The notes below the pieces were generated by a model. The model was given only the letters and a program-made list of their open reading frames with translations, did not search any database and was not told the DNA's origin. Shown in pieces: positions 23,535 through 35,895 of a DNA stretch of 64,000 nt. This stretch comes from Dugong dugon. Taxonomy: Eukaryota > Chordata > Mammalia > Sirenia > Dugongidae. Every line of letters begins with the position of its first letter. Positions within the stretch are counted from its first letter, which is position 1. The position numbers and the translations under genes were made by a program. The stretch covers positions 97,217,819 through 97,281,818 of the forward strand of contig CM057471.1 in the NCBI GenBank assembly GCA_030035585.1. The letters run 5' to 3'.

Positions 23535-24890
23535 TAACACAGACCCAGTACATACACCATAATGTAGACCCAGCATATATACAAAGAGGCAGTCATTTTA
23601 ACAGAACAAGGAGATACTGTGTGGTTTCAAAACAGGAAAGACGTGGGTCATGGTTGCATCCTTTCACCATACTCATGCAATCTGTATACTGAGCAAATAA
23701 TCCAAGAGGCCAGAATATATGAAGAAGAAAAAGTGGCATCAGGATTGTAGGAAGACTCATTAACAACCTACAATATAGAGATGACACAATCTCGCATGCA
23801 AAAATCTAAGAGGACTTGAAGGATTTAATGATGAAGAACAAAGACTACAGCTTTGACTATGAACTACACTTCAACATAATGAAAACAAAAATCCTCACAT
23901 CTGGACCAAAAAGCAACATCGTGATAAACGGAGAAAATACTGACACTGTCAAGGATTTCATTTTACTTGGATCATAATCAACGCCCATGGAAGCAGCAGT
24001 CAAGAACAAACAATGCATTGCACTGGGCAAATCTGCTGGAGAATACCTCTTTAAAGTGTTAAAAAGCAAAGATGTCACTGTGAAGAATAAAGTGCACCTG
24101 ACTTAAGAGTTCATCTGCTAACCAAAAGGTTGACAGTTTAAATCCACCAACCACTCCTTGGAAACCCTAGGGGGCAGTTCTACTCTGTCCTATATGGTTG
24201 CTATGAGTTGGGATCAACTCAACGACAACGGGTTTTCCAAAGAAAGGTGATCCAACAGAATGCGGAAATTATTGAACAGTATCAATAATATCAACCACGC
24301 ATAAAATATTGCTGAAGATCATTCAAAAGCAGTTGCAGCAGTACATCAACAGGGAACTGCTAGAAGTTCCAGCCGGATTCAGAAGAGGACATGGAACAAG
24401 TGATATCATTACTGATGTCAGACGGCTCCTGGCTGAAAGCAGAGAATACTAGAAAGATATTTACCTGTGTTTTATGGACTATGCAAAGGCATTCAACTGT
24501 ACAGATCATGACAAATTATGGATAACATTGTGAATAATGGGAATTCCGGAATACTTAATTGTGCTCATGAGGAACCTATACAAAGACCAAGAGGCAGTCG
24601 TTTGAACAGAACAAGGGGATACTGTGTGGTCGAAAGTCAGGAAACGCATGCGTCAGGGTTGAATCCTTTCACCATACTTATTTAATCTGTATACTGAGCA
24701 AATAATCTGAGAAGCTGTACTATACAAAGAACTGGACTTCAGGATTGGAGGAAGACTCATTAACAACCTGTGATATGCAGATGACACAACTTTGCTTGCA
24801 CAATGTGAAGAGGATTTAAAGCACTTACTGAGGAATGATGAAGATCAAAAACGACACCCTTCGGTATGGTTTTCACCTCAACATAAAGAT
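23535..24890 (+). mobile_element. RTE LINE reverse-transcriptase region, two partial copies
   Basis: The second part (24241-24890) retains the RT order seen in BovB/RTE proteins: AGFRRGHGT-like, CFMDYAKAF-like, an RMRQG word near 24650, LSPYLFNLYTE and LIN(N)L.YADDT, with tatgcagatgac (24773-24784) as the catalytic YADD. The first part (23560-24104) covers the same region again up to LLG-type sequence, so at least two copies or a duplication are present. Stops and frameshifts break every motif block. Some of the RT segment repeats almost word for word (for example aacaaggagatactgtgtgg and aacaaggggatactgtgtgg). Confidence 0.8.
24105..24240 (+). mobile_element. Afrotherian SINE, head missing
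   Basis: It runs from taagagttcatctgctaacc to ctcaacgacaacgggtttt and interrupts the RTE. Confidence 0.88.
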
Positions 24891-24894
24891 GGGG

Positions 24895-25785
24895 ATGGAA
24901 AAACACTAAACAGACAATAGATAAGTGGTAATTTTGGTGAAGGTTAAGACAGTACACAATACTGCGGAAGCCAGCACAACTTTACCAAGACAAGGTCATG
25001 GAAGTTCCATAGACACATCTAACTCCCTGAAGGACTGAATTACTCGACTGAGGGCTGTGGGGACCATGGCCTCAGGGAATAGCTAGCTCAACTGGCATAA
25101 CATAATTTATAAAGAAAATGTTCTATATTCTACTTTGGTGAGTAGCATCTGGGGTCTTAAAAGCTTGTAAGTGGCCATCTAAGATACTCCACTGGTCTCA
25201 CCCCATCTGGAGCAAGGGAAAATGAAGAAAACCAAAGACACAAGGGAAAGATTAGTTCAAACGTCTAATGGACCACAAGTACTACGGCCTCCACCAGACT
25301 GAGTCCAGCACAACTAGATGGTGCCCGGCTACTATCACCAACTGCTTTGACAGGGATCACAATAGAGGGTCCCAGACAGAGCTGGAGAAAAATGCAGAAC
25401 AAAATTCTAACTCAGGGAAAAAAAAAAAAAAGATCAGACTTACTGTTCTGACAGAGACTGCAGAAACCCCAAGAATATGGCCCCTGGATACCTTTATAGC
25501 TCAGTAAGGAAGTCACTCCTGAAGTTCACCCTTCAGCCAAAGATTAGACAGGCCCATAAAACAAAATGAGACTAAATGGGCACACCAGCCCAGGGACAAG
25601 GACAAGAAGGCAGGAGGGGAAAGGAAAGCTGGTAATAGGGAGCTCAAGGTCGAGGAGGGGAGAGTGTTGACAGGTGGTGTGGTTGTCAACCAACATCACA
25701 AAACAACATGTGTACTAATTGCTTAATGAGAAGCTAGTTTGTTTTGTAAACCTTCGTCTAAAGTACAATAAAGAAAAAAAAAAGA
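24895..25785 (+). mobile_element. 5'-truncated L1, 3' UTR type A
   Basis: It starts in the part just after the ORF2 stop (gataagtggtaattttggtg), contains ggggtcttaaaagcttgta and an internal A-tract near 25420, and ends taaagtacaataaagaaaaaa. Confidence 0.88.
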
Positions 25786-25799
25786 ATGTCAAAAGATCT

Positions 25800-26690
25800 T
25801 CACCCTGAAGGAAAATAATACCAGATGGAAATATAGATGTACAAAAGGAATGAAGAAACTAGAAATAGTAACTACGTTTATAAATATATTTTATTTTATT
25901 TATTTTAAACTCTTTAAAATTTAATCGACTGTTTATAATAAAAACTTATTATGGAGTTCATAGCATATGAAGAAATGAAATGCATTAACACAATGGCCAG
26001 AAGGGGAGAAATGTAAGTATACTACTGTAAGATTCTTATACCATACACGAAGTGGCAAAATGTCACTTGATAAATCAAAAGGCAGTGATAAGTCAAAGAC
26101 GTATACTATAAATCCTAAAGCGACTGCTAAATTAACAAAACAAAGTTAAATAATAAACCAACACAGGATATAAAAAGAAATCATAAAACACTATTCAATT
26201 AATATAAAGAAGGCAGAAAAAAAGGAAAAAGAACAAAGAAAAGATAGGAAAAAAATTAAAAAGAAGAGCATGATGGTTGAATTAAACTCAAACAAATCCA
26301 TAATCACATTAAATGTAAATGTTTAAACACCCCAATTAAAACACAGAGATTGTCAGATTGAATAAATACATACTCACTGGTATGCTGCCTACTAGAAATT
26401 CACTTTAAATATAGCAACCAAATAGTTTTAAAGTATGAAGAACAAATATAATAACCCTATATATTTATATGTCTAATAAAAGATTTTCAAAATACATGAG
26501 GCAAAAACTAACAGAACCAGAAAAAGATATAGACAAATTCACATAGTAAAAGATTTTTAACACCTCCCTCTTGGTAACTGATAGAGCCAGTGGACAGAAA
26601 ATCAGTAAGGATATAAAAGTTAGTCTACTACACCATAGTAAAATCATCTCTGTACTTTCTTTAAATTTGTAGAGTTGAAATTTAAGAATG
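25800..26690 (+). mobile_element. Old L1, ORF1-ORF2 junction and ORF2 start region
   Basis: The words attacattaa-like atcacattaaatgtaaatg, cagagattgtcagattgaat and tgctgcctactagaaattc parallel the beginning of old L1 ORF2. No open frame remains. Confidence 0.6.
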
Positions 26691-26885
26691 CTATAAAGAG
26701 GCTACAGGAGGAAAACTTCTATGGGTTGAAGTCTGGATAGAGGAAAGCTAGTAACATTTCTTACTTAGACACTTAGCTACAATTCTGGTGTTTCACATAC
26801 TCGTATTATCTGCTTTAGAGTTTCTTAATTTATATCATAAGATCATTTAACTTGTACTGTTTTGAAGAATTAAATAATAACTAAA

Positions 26886-28275
26886 TAAAAGCTACAGCCT
26901 TCAGTATGGATTGCACCTCAACATCAAGAAAACAAAAATCCTCACAACTGGACCAATAAGCAACATCATGATAAACGGAGAAAAGATTGAAGTTGTCAAA
27001 AGATTTCGTTTTACTTGGATCCACTATCAATCCCCATGGAAGCAGTAGTCAAGAAATCAAACGACACACTGCATTGGGCAAATCTGCTACAAAAGAACTC
27101 TTTAAAGTGTTGAAAAGCAAAGATGTCACTTTGACCCAAGCCATGGCATTTTCAATTGCCACATCCGCACTAGAAAGCTGGACAATGAATAAGGAAGACC
27201 GAAACACTGATGCCTTTGAATTACGGTGGTGACAAAGAATACCAAATATACCAGGGACCGCCAAAAGAACAAACAAATCTGTCTTGGAAGCAATACAGCC
27301 AGAATGCTCCTTAGAAGCAAGGATGGCAAAACTTCGTCTCACATACTGTAAAAACAGGGGCAGTGTCTGACCTCCTCCAACCCCACAAGGGGGAAGGAGA
27401 ATCAAGATCAACAGCCCAAGGTTGATCCCTATGAGGCAGGGGTCAGACAAGCTTCCTCTCTCCTCCATCTATACCAACTCCAACACCAATCATCCTTCCC
27501 ATAGCACCCTCAATTTCTCTGCTGGGTTCGAAAATTCACAGCAATGGCCACAAAGAACTCACAGACCATAATCACGATTATGGGGTTTATTAGGAAAGTA
27601 ACAGGTTACAATTCAGCCTCAGGAACACTCAAGGATACAGTCTTCCATCAGGACTGCCTCTTCCCAACCGTGCTCACAGGCACGCCTCTCCCTGGTCCTA
27701 GGTCTCTCACCAGAGGCACTCATCTTTCTCTCTCTGTGGGCCGGGAAGCACACTGTGCTATCTCCTGCTGCCGGGACTCTCCTGCCACAACTTCTCACCA
27801 TCTTCAGGGTTACAGGTTGCTCTCTCTCTCTGTCTCCTGCTTCCAGGAGCTTCTCAGCTCAGGGATCCCAGGTCCAAAGGATATGCTCTCTGCTCCTGGC
27901 TATTCCTCCTTAGTGGTGGCAGAATCCTTCTCTCTGCTCTGGAATTGGCTCTCTTTTAAGGCACAATTGACCAACCCCCTTGGGTGGGCCACAACTACCC
28001 TATCACATAGTCTCACCCAACCACCTGCGTGAGAGTTAAAGATCATGGCTAGAATGGTCACACACAAAAGTAATTAATCCATTGCACATACTTTGGACAT
28101 GTTATCAGGAGGGATTAGTCAGTGAAGAAGCTCAACAAGATGGACTGACACAGCGGATGCAACAATGGGCTCAAGTATAACGATTGTGAGGATGGCGCAG
28201 GACCAGGTAGAATTCCGTCTGTTGTACACAGGGTCCCTATTAGTCGGAACTGATTTGACGGCACCTAACAACATA
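26886..28275 (+). mobile_element. RTE LINE copy split by a solo LTR
   Basis: The pieces 26886-27346 and 28087-28275 join at catac. Coding remnants include LLGSTINPHGSSSQEIK, SALESWTMNKED and the antisense-free TARRTNKS region; the 3' end is ctgatttgacggcacctaac. Confidence 0.87.
27347..28086 (-). mobile_element. Solo LTR (740 bp), perfect 5 bp target duplication
   Basis: The plus-strand borders are tgtaaaaacagg and taatccattgca, flanked by catac at 27342-27346 and 28087-28091. The block tttattagg (27589 region) on the plus strand is the complement of a polyadenylation signal, giving the orientation. It is the same family as 12735-13352. The 162-codon frame at 27544-28032 is a chance ORF in the LTR. 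Confidence 0.87.
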
Positions 28276-28305
28276 GGAGTATATATGTATATATACATGT
28301 ATATT

Positions 28306-28835
28306 TCTGCTGCAAAAGGCCTCTTTAAAGTGTTAAAAACCACAGATGTCACCTTGAAGACTAAGATGCACCTGACCCAAGCCAAGGTGTTTCCAATTGC
28401 CTCGTATGCACAAGAAAGCTGGACAATCAGTAAGGAAGACTGAAGAAGAACTGACGCCTTTGAATTATGGTGCTGTCAGAGAATACTGAATATACATACC
28501 AAAGACTGCCAAAAGAACGAACAAATCTGTCTTGGAAGAAGTACAGCCAGAATGCTCCTTAGAAGCAAAGATGGCAAGACTTCGTCTCGCATACTTTGGA
28601 CGTGTTATCAGGAGGGATCAGTCCCTGGAGAAGGATGTCATGCTTCGTAAAGTAGAGGGTCAGTGATAAAGAGGAAAACACTCAACAAGATGGACTGACA
28701 CAGTGGATGCAACAAGGGGCTCAAACATGGCAACGACTGTGAGGATGGCACAGGATCAGGCAGTGTTTCATTCTGTTGTACACAGGGTCACTATGAGTTG
28801 CTATGAGTCACAAGCAACTCAATGGCACCTAACAA
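28306..28835 (+). mobile_element. RTE LINE 3' end
   Basis: It runs from ctgctgcaaaaggcctcttt through gcctttgaattatggtgctg to caatggcacctaacaataac. It follows the previous RTE copy after a TA/GT-rich spacer (28276-28305). Confidence 0.88.
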
Positions 28836-28890
28836 TAACAACATATATATACACACAGACATACGTATATATATACAAACACATATAGTT
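28836..28890. repeat. TA/CA-rich microsatellite at the RTE 3' end
   Basis: The repeated words acatatatatacacacagac and gtatatatatac follow the element's tail, a usual place for satellites to grow. Confidence 0.75.
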
Positions 28891-28924
28891 GCAGATCGAA
28901 TGTAGAAGATAAAAAGAATCCAGC

Positions 28925-29215
28925 AGTCTTCTATTAAGCTATACATTAAAGAGATTTGCCAAAAAAAAAGGTAATAAAACAATGGCACTCTTCTCACTAA
29001 ATATTTATATTTTGGATAATACATTATTTTTAAGACAAAAACGTTATTATGTTAACATGTAATGGATTTACTGTTACTTTAAATGAATTAATAAATATTT
29101 TTAATATCTCAGTTTTAATTTGTAACTCGGTTAATATCAACAGATACTGTAAGGCACTTAAAAACTTTTTTGGGGTCTTCGTTAATTTAAGAGTTTGAGA
29201 ACCATTGTTTTAGTT
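28925..29215 (-). mobile_element. hAT-type DNA transposon end, reversed
   Basis: It runs from caatggcactcttctcacta through taacatgtaatggattta to gagtttgagaaccattg, the inverse of the left end of the element at 32009-32499. Confidence 0.7.
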
Positions 29216-29387
29216 TATCTTGTACTTTTTATGCTTCTGATCTAGGATCAACCCTTTCTCCAGGGAGCCCTTGCTCCTTTTGGAAAGAAATGGTATGTAA
29301 GATGCCACAATCTACGTACTAATGAGCACATACATCCTTAAAAAACAAATTCCTGTAATTAAGATTTGAGAGAAATTTGCATTTATG

Positions 29388-30030
29388 TTGTTAGGTGCCG
29401 TCGAGTCGGTTCCAACTCAGGGTGATCCTACAGACAACAGAACGAAACACTGCAAGGTCCTGTACCATCCTCACAACTATTGCTATGTTTCAGCTGGATG
29501 TTGCAGCCACTGTATCAATTCATCTTGCTGAGTGTCTTCCTCTTTTTTTGCTGACCCTCTACTTTACCAAGCATGATGTCCTTCCCCAGGGACTGGTCCC
29601 TCCTGGTAACATGTAAAAACTTCATGAGATGAAGTTTTGACATCCTTGCTTCTAAGGAGCTCTCTGGCTGTACTTCTTCTAAGACAGATTTGTTCACTCT
29701 TCTGGCAGTATATGGTATATTCAATATTCTTCGCCAACACCGAAATTCAAGGCATCAGTTCTTCTCTGGTCTTCTTTATTCACTGTCCAGCTTTCTTGTG
29801 CATATGAGGCAACTGAAAATACTATGGCTTGGGTCAGGCACACCTTAGTTCTCAAAGCGACATCTTTGCTTTTTAACCCTTTAAAGAGGTCTTTAGCAGC
29901 AGATTTGCCCAATGCAATACGTCATTTGATTTCCTGACTGTTGCTTCCATGGGTGTTGACAATGGATCCAAGCAAAATGAAATCCTTCACTTCAATATTT
30001 CTCCATTTATCATGATGTTAGGTGCAAAAA
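29388..30030 (-). mobile_element. RTE LINE 3' part, reversed
   Basis: It starts tgttaggtgccgtcgagtcg on the plus strand. The minus-strand frame 29721-29912 still shows GKSAAKDLFKGLKSKD and SWTVNKED. It ends near atttatcatgatgttaggtg. Confidence 0.9.
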
Positions 30031-30584
30031 ACAAATTCTGAAATTTAACAATTAAGTGTTTTGTTTTCTTCATTTATTTTTCTTTTAACCATCATCTGTT
30101 AATATTTTTCAGTAGCTAATTACGCAAAAAATTCAACATCAAACAATTCATAAATGTACACAACACATATGTCATACCCGTGGGCACTGAGTCGATTTCA
30201 ACTCACAGTCCATTTCAAATTAAGAGTTTACTTAATCAGTAACCTCAAAAAATTAAATTATATAACTATCCAAAAAAAAAAACTTGCATTTGGTAATTCC
30301 TTTCTGATAAGCATGCTCTTCCAAATGATTGACAGATGAATGGATGAACAGAAGGAAGGCCAAATAAATGGTAACTGACATAAACAAGTGCACTTTCCCT
30401 CTCTACTTTTCTCATCTACAAAATTAAAATGAACAAAGTAACATTCTAAGCCACCCCACTGACTCAGATCTAACATTGTAGTCTGTTGACACTATTGTTG
30501 AGAAAGTTAGAGTGAACACCAGAGGGCAGCTCTACCTTTTAAATACTTTTTAAACTTTGGAAAATATGAGGGTGATGGGATCAG
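30031..30584. other. Intron stretch without recognised element
   Basis: AT-rich; I see no repeat signature apart from a short word (ccgtgggcactgagtcgattt, 30178-30198) that resembles a SINE tail. Confidence 0.5.
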
Positions 30585-30614
30585 AAGGCAAAAAAAAAAG
30601 GGGGGGGTGGGGGG
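30585..30614. repeat. A-run followed by G-run (possible G-quadruplex)
   Basis: An A10-type run is followed by ggggggg t gggggg on the plus strand. On the transcribed strand of AGTPBP1 this gives a C-run in the pre-mRNA. Confidence 0.7.
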
Positions 30615-30937
30615 CTATACAATCAGCAATCTGAGCTACACTACAAAGCAGGAAAATGTTAAACAGAGACACTTAAAAAAGGATGTATTTTCCCTAATGT
30701 ACCTTATTTTTACATGAATCAAAATGAGGCTAAAGACTAATCTTGGGAATTTCATCTACAATTATTGTTATTTATTTTATAGTGAGAAAATCATTCAACT
30801 GAAAATATGATTAATGTGAAACAAGTTAACTTTAAAAGGCATGTTTTAAAGGCATTAATCACTCAAATATTTGTTTCATTATAGTGGTCTCACACTGCTT
30901 TTGATCCTTTGAGTTTACACTCAATATTATGTTCTCT

Positions 30938-31103
30938 GGAGTCCTGGTGGCACAGTGGCTAAGAGCTATGGCTGCTAACCAAAAGGTTGGCAGTTCAAAT
31001 CTACCAGCCGCAACTTGGAAACCCTATGGGGCAGTTCTACTCTGTCCTACAGTCGCTATGAGTCGGAATCAACTCAAGGGCAACGGGTTTGGTTTTGTTT
31101 AGT
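30938..31103 (+). mobile_element. Afrotherian SINE
   Basis: It runs from ggagtcctggtggcacagtg to caactcaagggcaacgggtt and is close to consensus. Confidence 0.95.
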
Positions 31104-32000
31104 TTATTTTCTTTAAAATGTATATTTTCTTGGATATTACAAAATTATCAACGGTATACAGATATTATTTTTACAACAAATAATTTCCCAAGGCAAGGGC
31201 AAGGGCTGTAAAACCCTGTTTTCACATAATAAATAAATTGTATACCTTTTCCAGCTTAAAATGAATAAGTCTGATGCAATTAATAAAGATATCCTCATAA
31301 ACAAGGTAAAAACAAACTACAACAAAAAATCCAAAAGCGTACTAAAGTTTTTTACTTAAGTAGGACTCATACAAATCAAAATTTAATTTCAAACAATATG
31401 GCTTTTTTCCAAAATGCACATTATTATCTTTCAGAATCATCTGTTCTTTATTTACATAACTATTACTCTTTACTTTTAATCACATTTTTACTATTTCTCT
31501 CCAAATACTAAACACGTAACTTTATTTTCCTCCAGCATAAGTCAAAGGACAATGAAAAACAGAAATTTATCATTCCTTTATAACAATAAATATTTAAGTT
31601 TTGAAAACAATATCCTTCTCCCTAATTGGAAGAGAACAATAATTACTTACTTTTCCAACTACCTCTTACATAATTATTAAAGGCAATAAAGTCTTCTTAA
31701 AAAATTTAACAATCAATTCTAGCTCAACACTACCAAATGACCTGTCAAAGATAACTAATAAAACCTTGTTAAAATTTTAAACTGCCTGGATTTATAAGGG
31801 TCAGTATTAATCAAGTTGTCCTTTAAATTCCTTTACTAATGTTAACTAATGCTAATTATTTTATTTTCATTATATTTTTCTAACTTCTCTGGTCATGCTC
31901 TAGTGGGATTTTTAGGTGATTTGTTCCACAGTAAGCATATGATCACCCAATTAAAACCACTTCTAAGCCTCATTTTTAGTTTAATATGCAAGTTAGTATA
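31104..32000. other. Intron stretch without recognised element
   Basis: AT-rich DNA; no repeat, exon or conserved signal recognised. Confidence 0.55.
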
Positions 32001-32008
32001 GGCTAGGT

Positions 32009-32499
32009 CAGAGGTTCTCACTTTTTTTTGGCCTCATGATACCTTTACACTCTTAAATTATTGAGGACCCCCCGAAAAGGGCTGTTGTGTGTATGTGTAT
32101 GTGTCTGTATGTATATATGTATTTTTTAATATTATTAATTTAAATTTTTTTAATATTTATTCATTAATATTAATTCACTTAAAATAACAATAAATCATTA
32201 CATGTTCGTATAACTAACACATTTTTGAAAAATAACTATTTTCCAAAATAAGAATTTAGTGAGAAAAGTGGCACTATTTTACAATTTTGCAAATCTCTTC
32301 AGTGTCTAGCTAGACACTGACAGCTAGATTCTCATGTCTACTTCTGCATTCGAAGTGTTGCAATATCACACATCAAGCAGCCACTATACACTCATGAGAA
32401 AATGAGAATGGAAAAGGCAAATAATGTCTCAGTATTATTATAAAAATAGTCTGACCTCATAACCCCGAGGTTCACAGATCATACTTTTGAGAACCCCTG
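32009..32499 (+). mobile_element. hAT DNA transposon (non-autonomous) with perfect 8 bp target duplication
   Basis: The inverted ends cagaggttctcac and gagaacccctg are flanked by ggctaggt at 32001-32008 and 32500-32507. The internal text (cctcatgatacctttacact, taattattgaggaccccc-like, tacttctgcattcg) matches an old placental hAT family that I recall as Zaphod/Tip100-like; the name is tentative. It contains a GT-rich tract near 32080. Confidence 0.85.
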
Positions 32500-32519
32500 G
32501 GCTAGGTTATACTGCCAAA

Positions 32520-34400
32520 ATAAACAATCCCACAATCCCCATGGCTTATTCAACACAACAAAAGTTTAACTACTATTGAACATTACTTGTTCAACACACG
32601 TCAGCAGAGGGCTTTACTCATCATTGTCACTCAGGGACCCAGGCTGCTAGAGATGCTTCACAACAGCATGGGGGAAAAAAAAGAATTGTAGCAAATGGCG
32701 CACTAGCTCTTAAAATTCTCATCTGGAAACAAGATATGTCACTTTTGCTCACATTTCACTGGCAAGTCACGCAGTCATAAATTAACTTCAAAGAAGAGAA
32801 AATACAAGCCTGCCATGTGCCCAAAAGGAAGAGACGTAGAATACCTGCATCTAGTGTAGTCACGGCCACACCAGGACCGGCCAGTGTCTAAGCTCTGACC
32901 AACGAGATGTGAACAGAAGTGATAAATGCAACTTTCCAGGTTTTGCCCTTAAAAAGATTAGAATGTGCATCCTCTCTCCCTGTTCCCTCTTGTGATGAGA
33001 TGGTGAGAACTAGAGAAAATGCCTTGGTCCCAGAGACAGAAGACACATACTGAAGCAGAGCCACTCTGCCACCCCTGAACCACCATCTCTAGATTAATAT
33101 AGAAATCAACTTGAATATTTAGCCACTATATTTTGGGGTCTCTGTTACACCAGCACAGCCTATACATGAACTAATACAATGCTATATTAAGTACACTCTA
33201 TTTTTCATCTGAACCAAAGGAAACATTTATATATAATTATATACATAATTAAATCAGTTCCAGTACGGAGTTAGTCCAAGTCTATCATCAAGCTAACACC
33301 ATAACAGAAGACAATACCAGCCAACAGAAGCCCATAACACCATTAACAGAAGACAAAAACCAGATCCAAACAGATTACTTTATAAACAGGGAAAAAATAA
33401 TCCATTCTCCATTTTGACACTCCTGAACACATGTGAAACTGGAAAGACAGCAAACTGCATATCCTGCAAGCTGGACTACCTTTTATTTATCTTTACCAGT
33501 AGGTTAATTTAGGAAAGAAAAAAATGCAAGCTCCTTTTGAGAACTGTTCTACCTGTTTCCAGAGGTTGATGTCTAGTACACTCATTATCATTTTCCAGAT
33601 ATTCTGTAATCTCTATTTATATTTCCTCTTTGACTCAACAGTTGTTCAAGAGAGGTGTAATTTCAAGGTGGAAGGGCTTTGTTGCTATAAACAGCCTATA
33701 TTCTTTTTCCTCTGTATAAACAACTTGATCTTTTTGCCTGGCTAAACAAGATTATTCTTAAGATCCAAAACTTTTCTAGGATATGTCTCAGTGTTGACTA
33801 TTCTGGTCAATTTTTCCTGCACAGCCTGTGTTTTTCAACTCATCGCTCCTCCTCCTTCTTCCCTCCACCAAAAGTTTTCTTGGTAAGTTTCTTAAAGCAT
33901 ATCTTTTAACTATATCTCTACTTCATTATTTCAATTTCCTTCTTCGGTAATTCCAATTACAAGGATATTGGAATTTTTTTGCCAGTGTTCAATGTAATCT
34001 TTTTTTTCTCTAAACCTTTTTTAACTCTGTTTATACTCATTAAATTGTGCTCACTTTCTCCATTACTATTCTGTATGTCTCTTCCTATACTTTCAGAGTA
34101 TCTATACCCCTTTATGCTCCTTCTAACTTTGGTCTTCTTTTCTGTGATAATTTTCTTCTTTTTTAAGAAGAAATTCATTGCCATCTGCTGACACACAATG
34201 TTACCCCAAAGTTCGTCCATCGAGTTCATTCATTCCTGCTTTATGATCATCATTCACAAAGGTAACTGCACCATTCAGGTTTTTTAATTCTTGGTATTTT
34301 TAATTTATAGTGGACACCTCATGAAAATTTTCACCTGCTCAATAACAACATTATTTCTGGTAAAGACCCTTGTTAAGAGGTGTTAACTATCTGTTTTTTC
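32520..34400. other. Intron stretch, mostly unrecognised; possible old repeat at 32810-33180
   Basis: 32810-33180 (gaccaacgagatgtgaacag ... ttttggggtctctgttacac) has the look of an old interspersed element. 33520-34380 is T-rich on the plus strand and may be reversed old LINE. I cannot support either in detail. Confidence 0.4.
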
Positions 34401-34404
34401 CTTA

Positions 34405-34585
34405 TAAAACCAAACAAAAAAAACCAAACCCCCTGCCATTAAGCCAATCTTGACTTATAGCGACCCCATAGGATGGAGTAGAACTGCCCCACAGGGTTTC
34501 CAAGGAGCACCTGATGGATTCGAACTGCCATCCTGTTGGTCAGCAGCTGTAGCTCTTAACCACTATGCCACCAGGGTTTCCTTTT
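34405..34585 (-). mobile_element. Afrotherian SINE, reversed
   Basis: It runs from ccccctgccattaagccaat to taaccactatgccaccaggg. Confidence 0.94.
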
Positions 34586-35279
34586 TTTTTCTTACTCTAC
34601 CTCTTTAATTACTCATCATTGAATGTGTTGGATTTTCCTTGATCTACAACTTGTACAAGCTCCTGTTAAAAGATGAGAGGTAGAAGAAAGGCCAGGGTAG
34701 TATTCCAGGTTAACTGGTTCTCACAATGCAATGGTTCTCTCCTCTGCTGCTACAGAGACAGATTGCTTTGGGTAAATTCTGCTTAGTTATATGACTGTTG
34801 TATAACCCGCCTGCTCTGCTCCTCTGAACAACCCAGGTCCAAGGAAGGTCCTGCTCCAGCCCTGCACAATCCAGATACAATGGGTTGCAAATTACTGCAA
34901 AACAATTCAGGGCGCACCCATCACCCTTGCAAGTATATTTTTGCTGTATATCTTTCAAAGATATGCTATTCTGGACACTTTGGTCCCTCTCTGCACTTTC
35001 TCTTAATTTCATCCCATGTGGCTTCTGCCCAATCTCAGCTGCATTTGACAATCCTTACATGTATTGCTGAGTTTGCATATGATGTTCCCTCATTTTTCCA
35101 AAAATGGAATTTACAAAAGCATGGGGTTGTTTAGTTCTCCTAGTTGTTTTTTCAGTTTTATAATTTCTAGGAGTAGATGGAGAAAACAGAATTATTCAGT
35201 TATTGTTCAAATTGGAAGTTTAGAGTTACAATTTTTAAAGGTCTCTTGGCTCTTGTGAAGGGAATGGCTTAGAAAACAG
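34586..35279. other. Intron stretch without recognised element
   Basis: Open frames on both strands here (34710-35258) overlap each other and show no recognisable protein. Confidence 0.5.
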
Positions 35280-35756
35280 AATCAAGAGTAGAAGCAGAGA
35301 AATAAGTAAGGCTATTAAAGTAGTCTAAGGAAAAGATAATGAAAGCTTGGTCAAGTGAGCAACAGTGGACATGGAGAAGTGCACAGATTAGTGGTATACG
35401 TTCCAGAGATAAAGCTTACAGGATTCACTGAAAGCCTAGACATGGAGCGCTAACAGAAAAGAGAGTCAAGGGTGACTCCAGATTTTTATTAGTTTCGCTT
35501 AGTTAGAATGTCATCAACTGAGAGAGTCCAATGCTAGAAGATGAAAAGATTTGCAAAGATTCAGTTTAGGGAACACACTATGCTGGAGATAACTATGAGA
35601 CTTCCGAATGGCAATATCTAATAGGCATTTAGTCATAAAAGGGTGAGTCTCCACTACAGACAAATGTGAAACAATAAGATTGAATGAAATTGCCTAAGGA
35701 TAGTGTGTAGGCTGAGAAAGAAGAAGCTTAGGACTGAGCCCTGAGGAATATTTAGA
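35280..35756 (-). mobile_element. Ancient L2 LINE internal region, reversed
   Basis: The words gtcaagggtgactccagattttt, taggcatttagtc and aggactgagccctgagg follow the reverse complement of the L2 reverse-transcriptase part. Confidence 0.65.
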
Positions 35757-35895
35757 GTCCTGGTGGCGCAGTGTTTAAGAGCTACAGCTGCTAATGAAAA
35801 GGTCACCAGCACGCTCCTTGGAAACCCTATGGGGCAGTTCTACTCTGTCCTATAGGGTTGCTATGAGTCAGAATTGACTTGACAGCAACGGGTAG
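35757..35895 (+). mobile_element. Afrotherian SINE with small internal deletion
   Basis: It runs from gtcctggtggcgcagtgttt to gacttgacagcaacgggta; part of the cagttcgaatccacc block is lost. Confidence 0.93.

Noticed and set aside
27544..28032. 162-codon open frame on the plus strand
   Set aside because: It lies wholly inside a solo LTR in reverse orientation, with low-complexity S/L/P content and no family resemblance.
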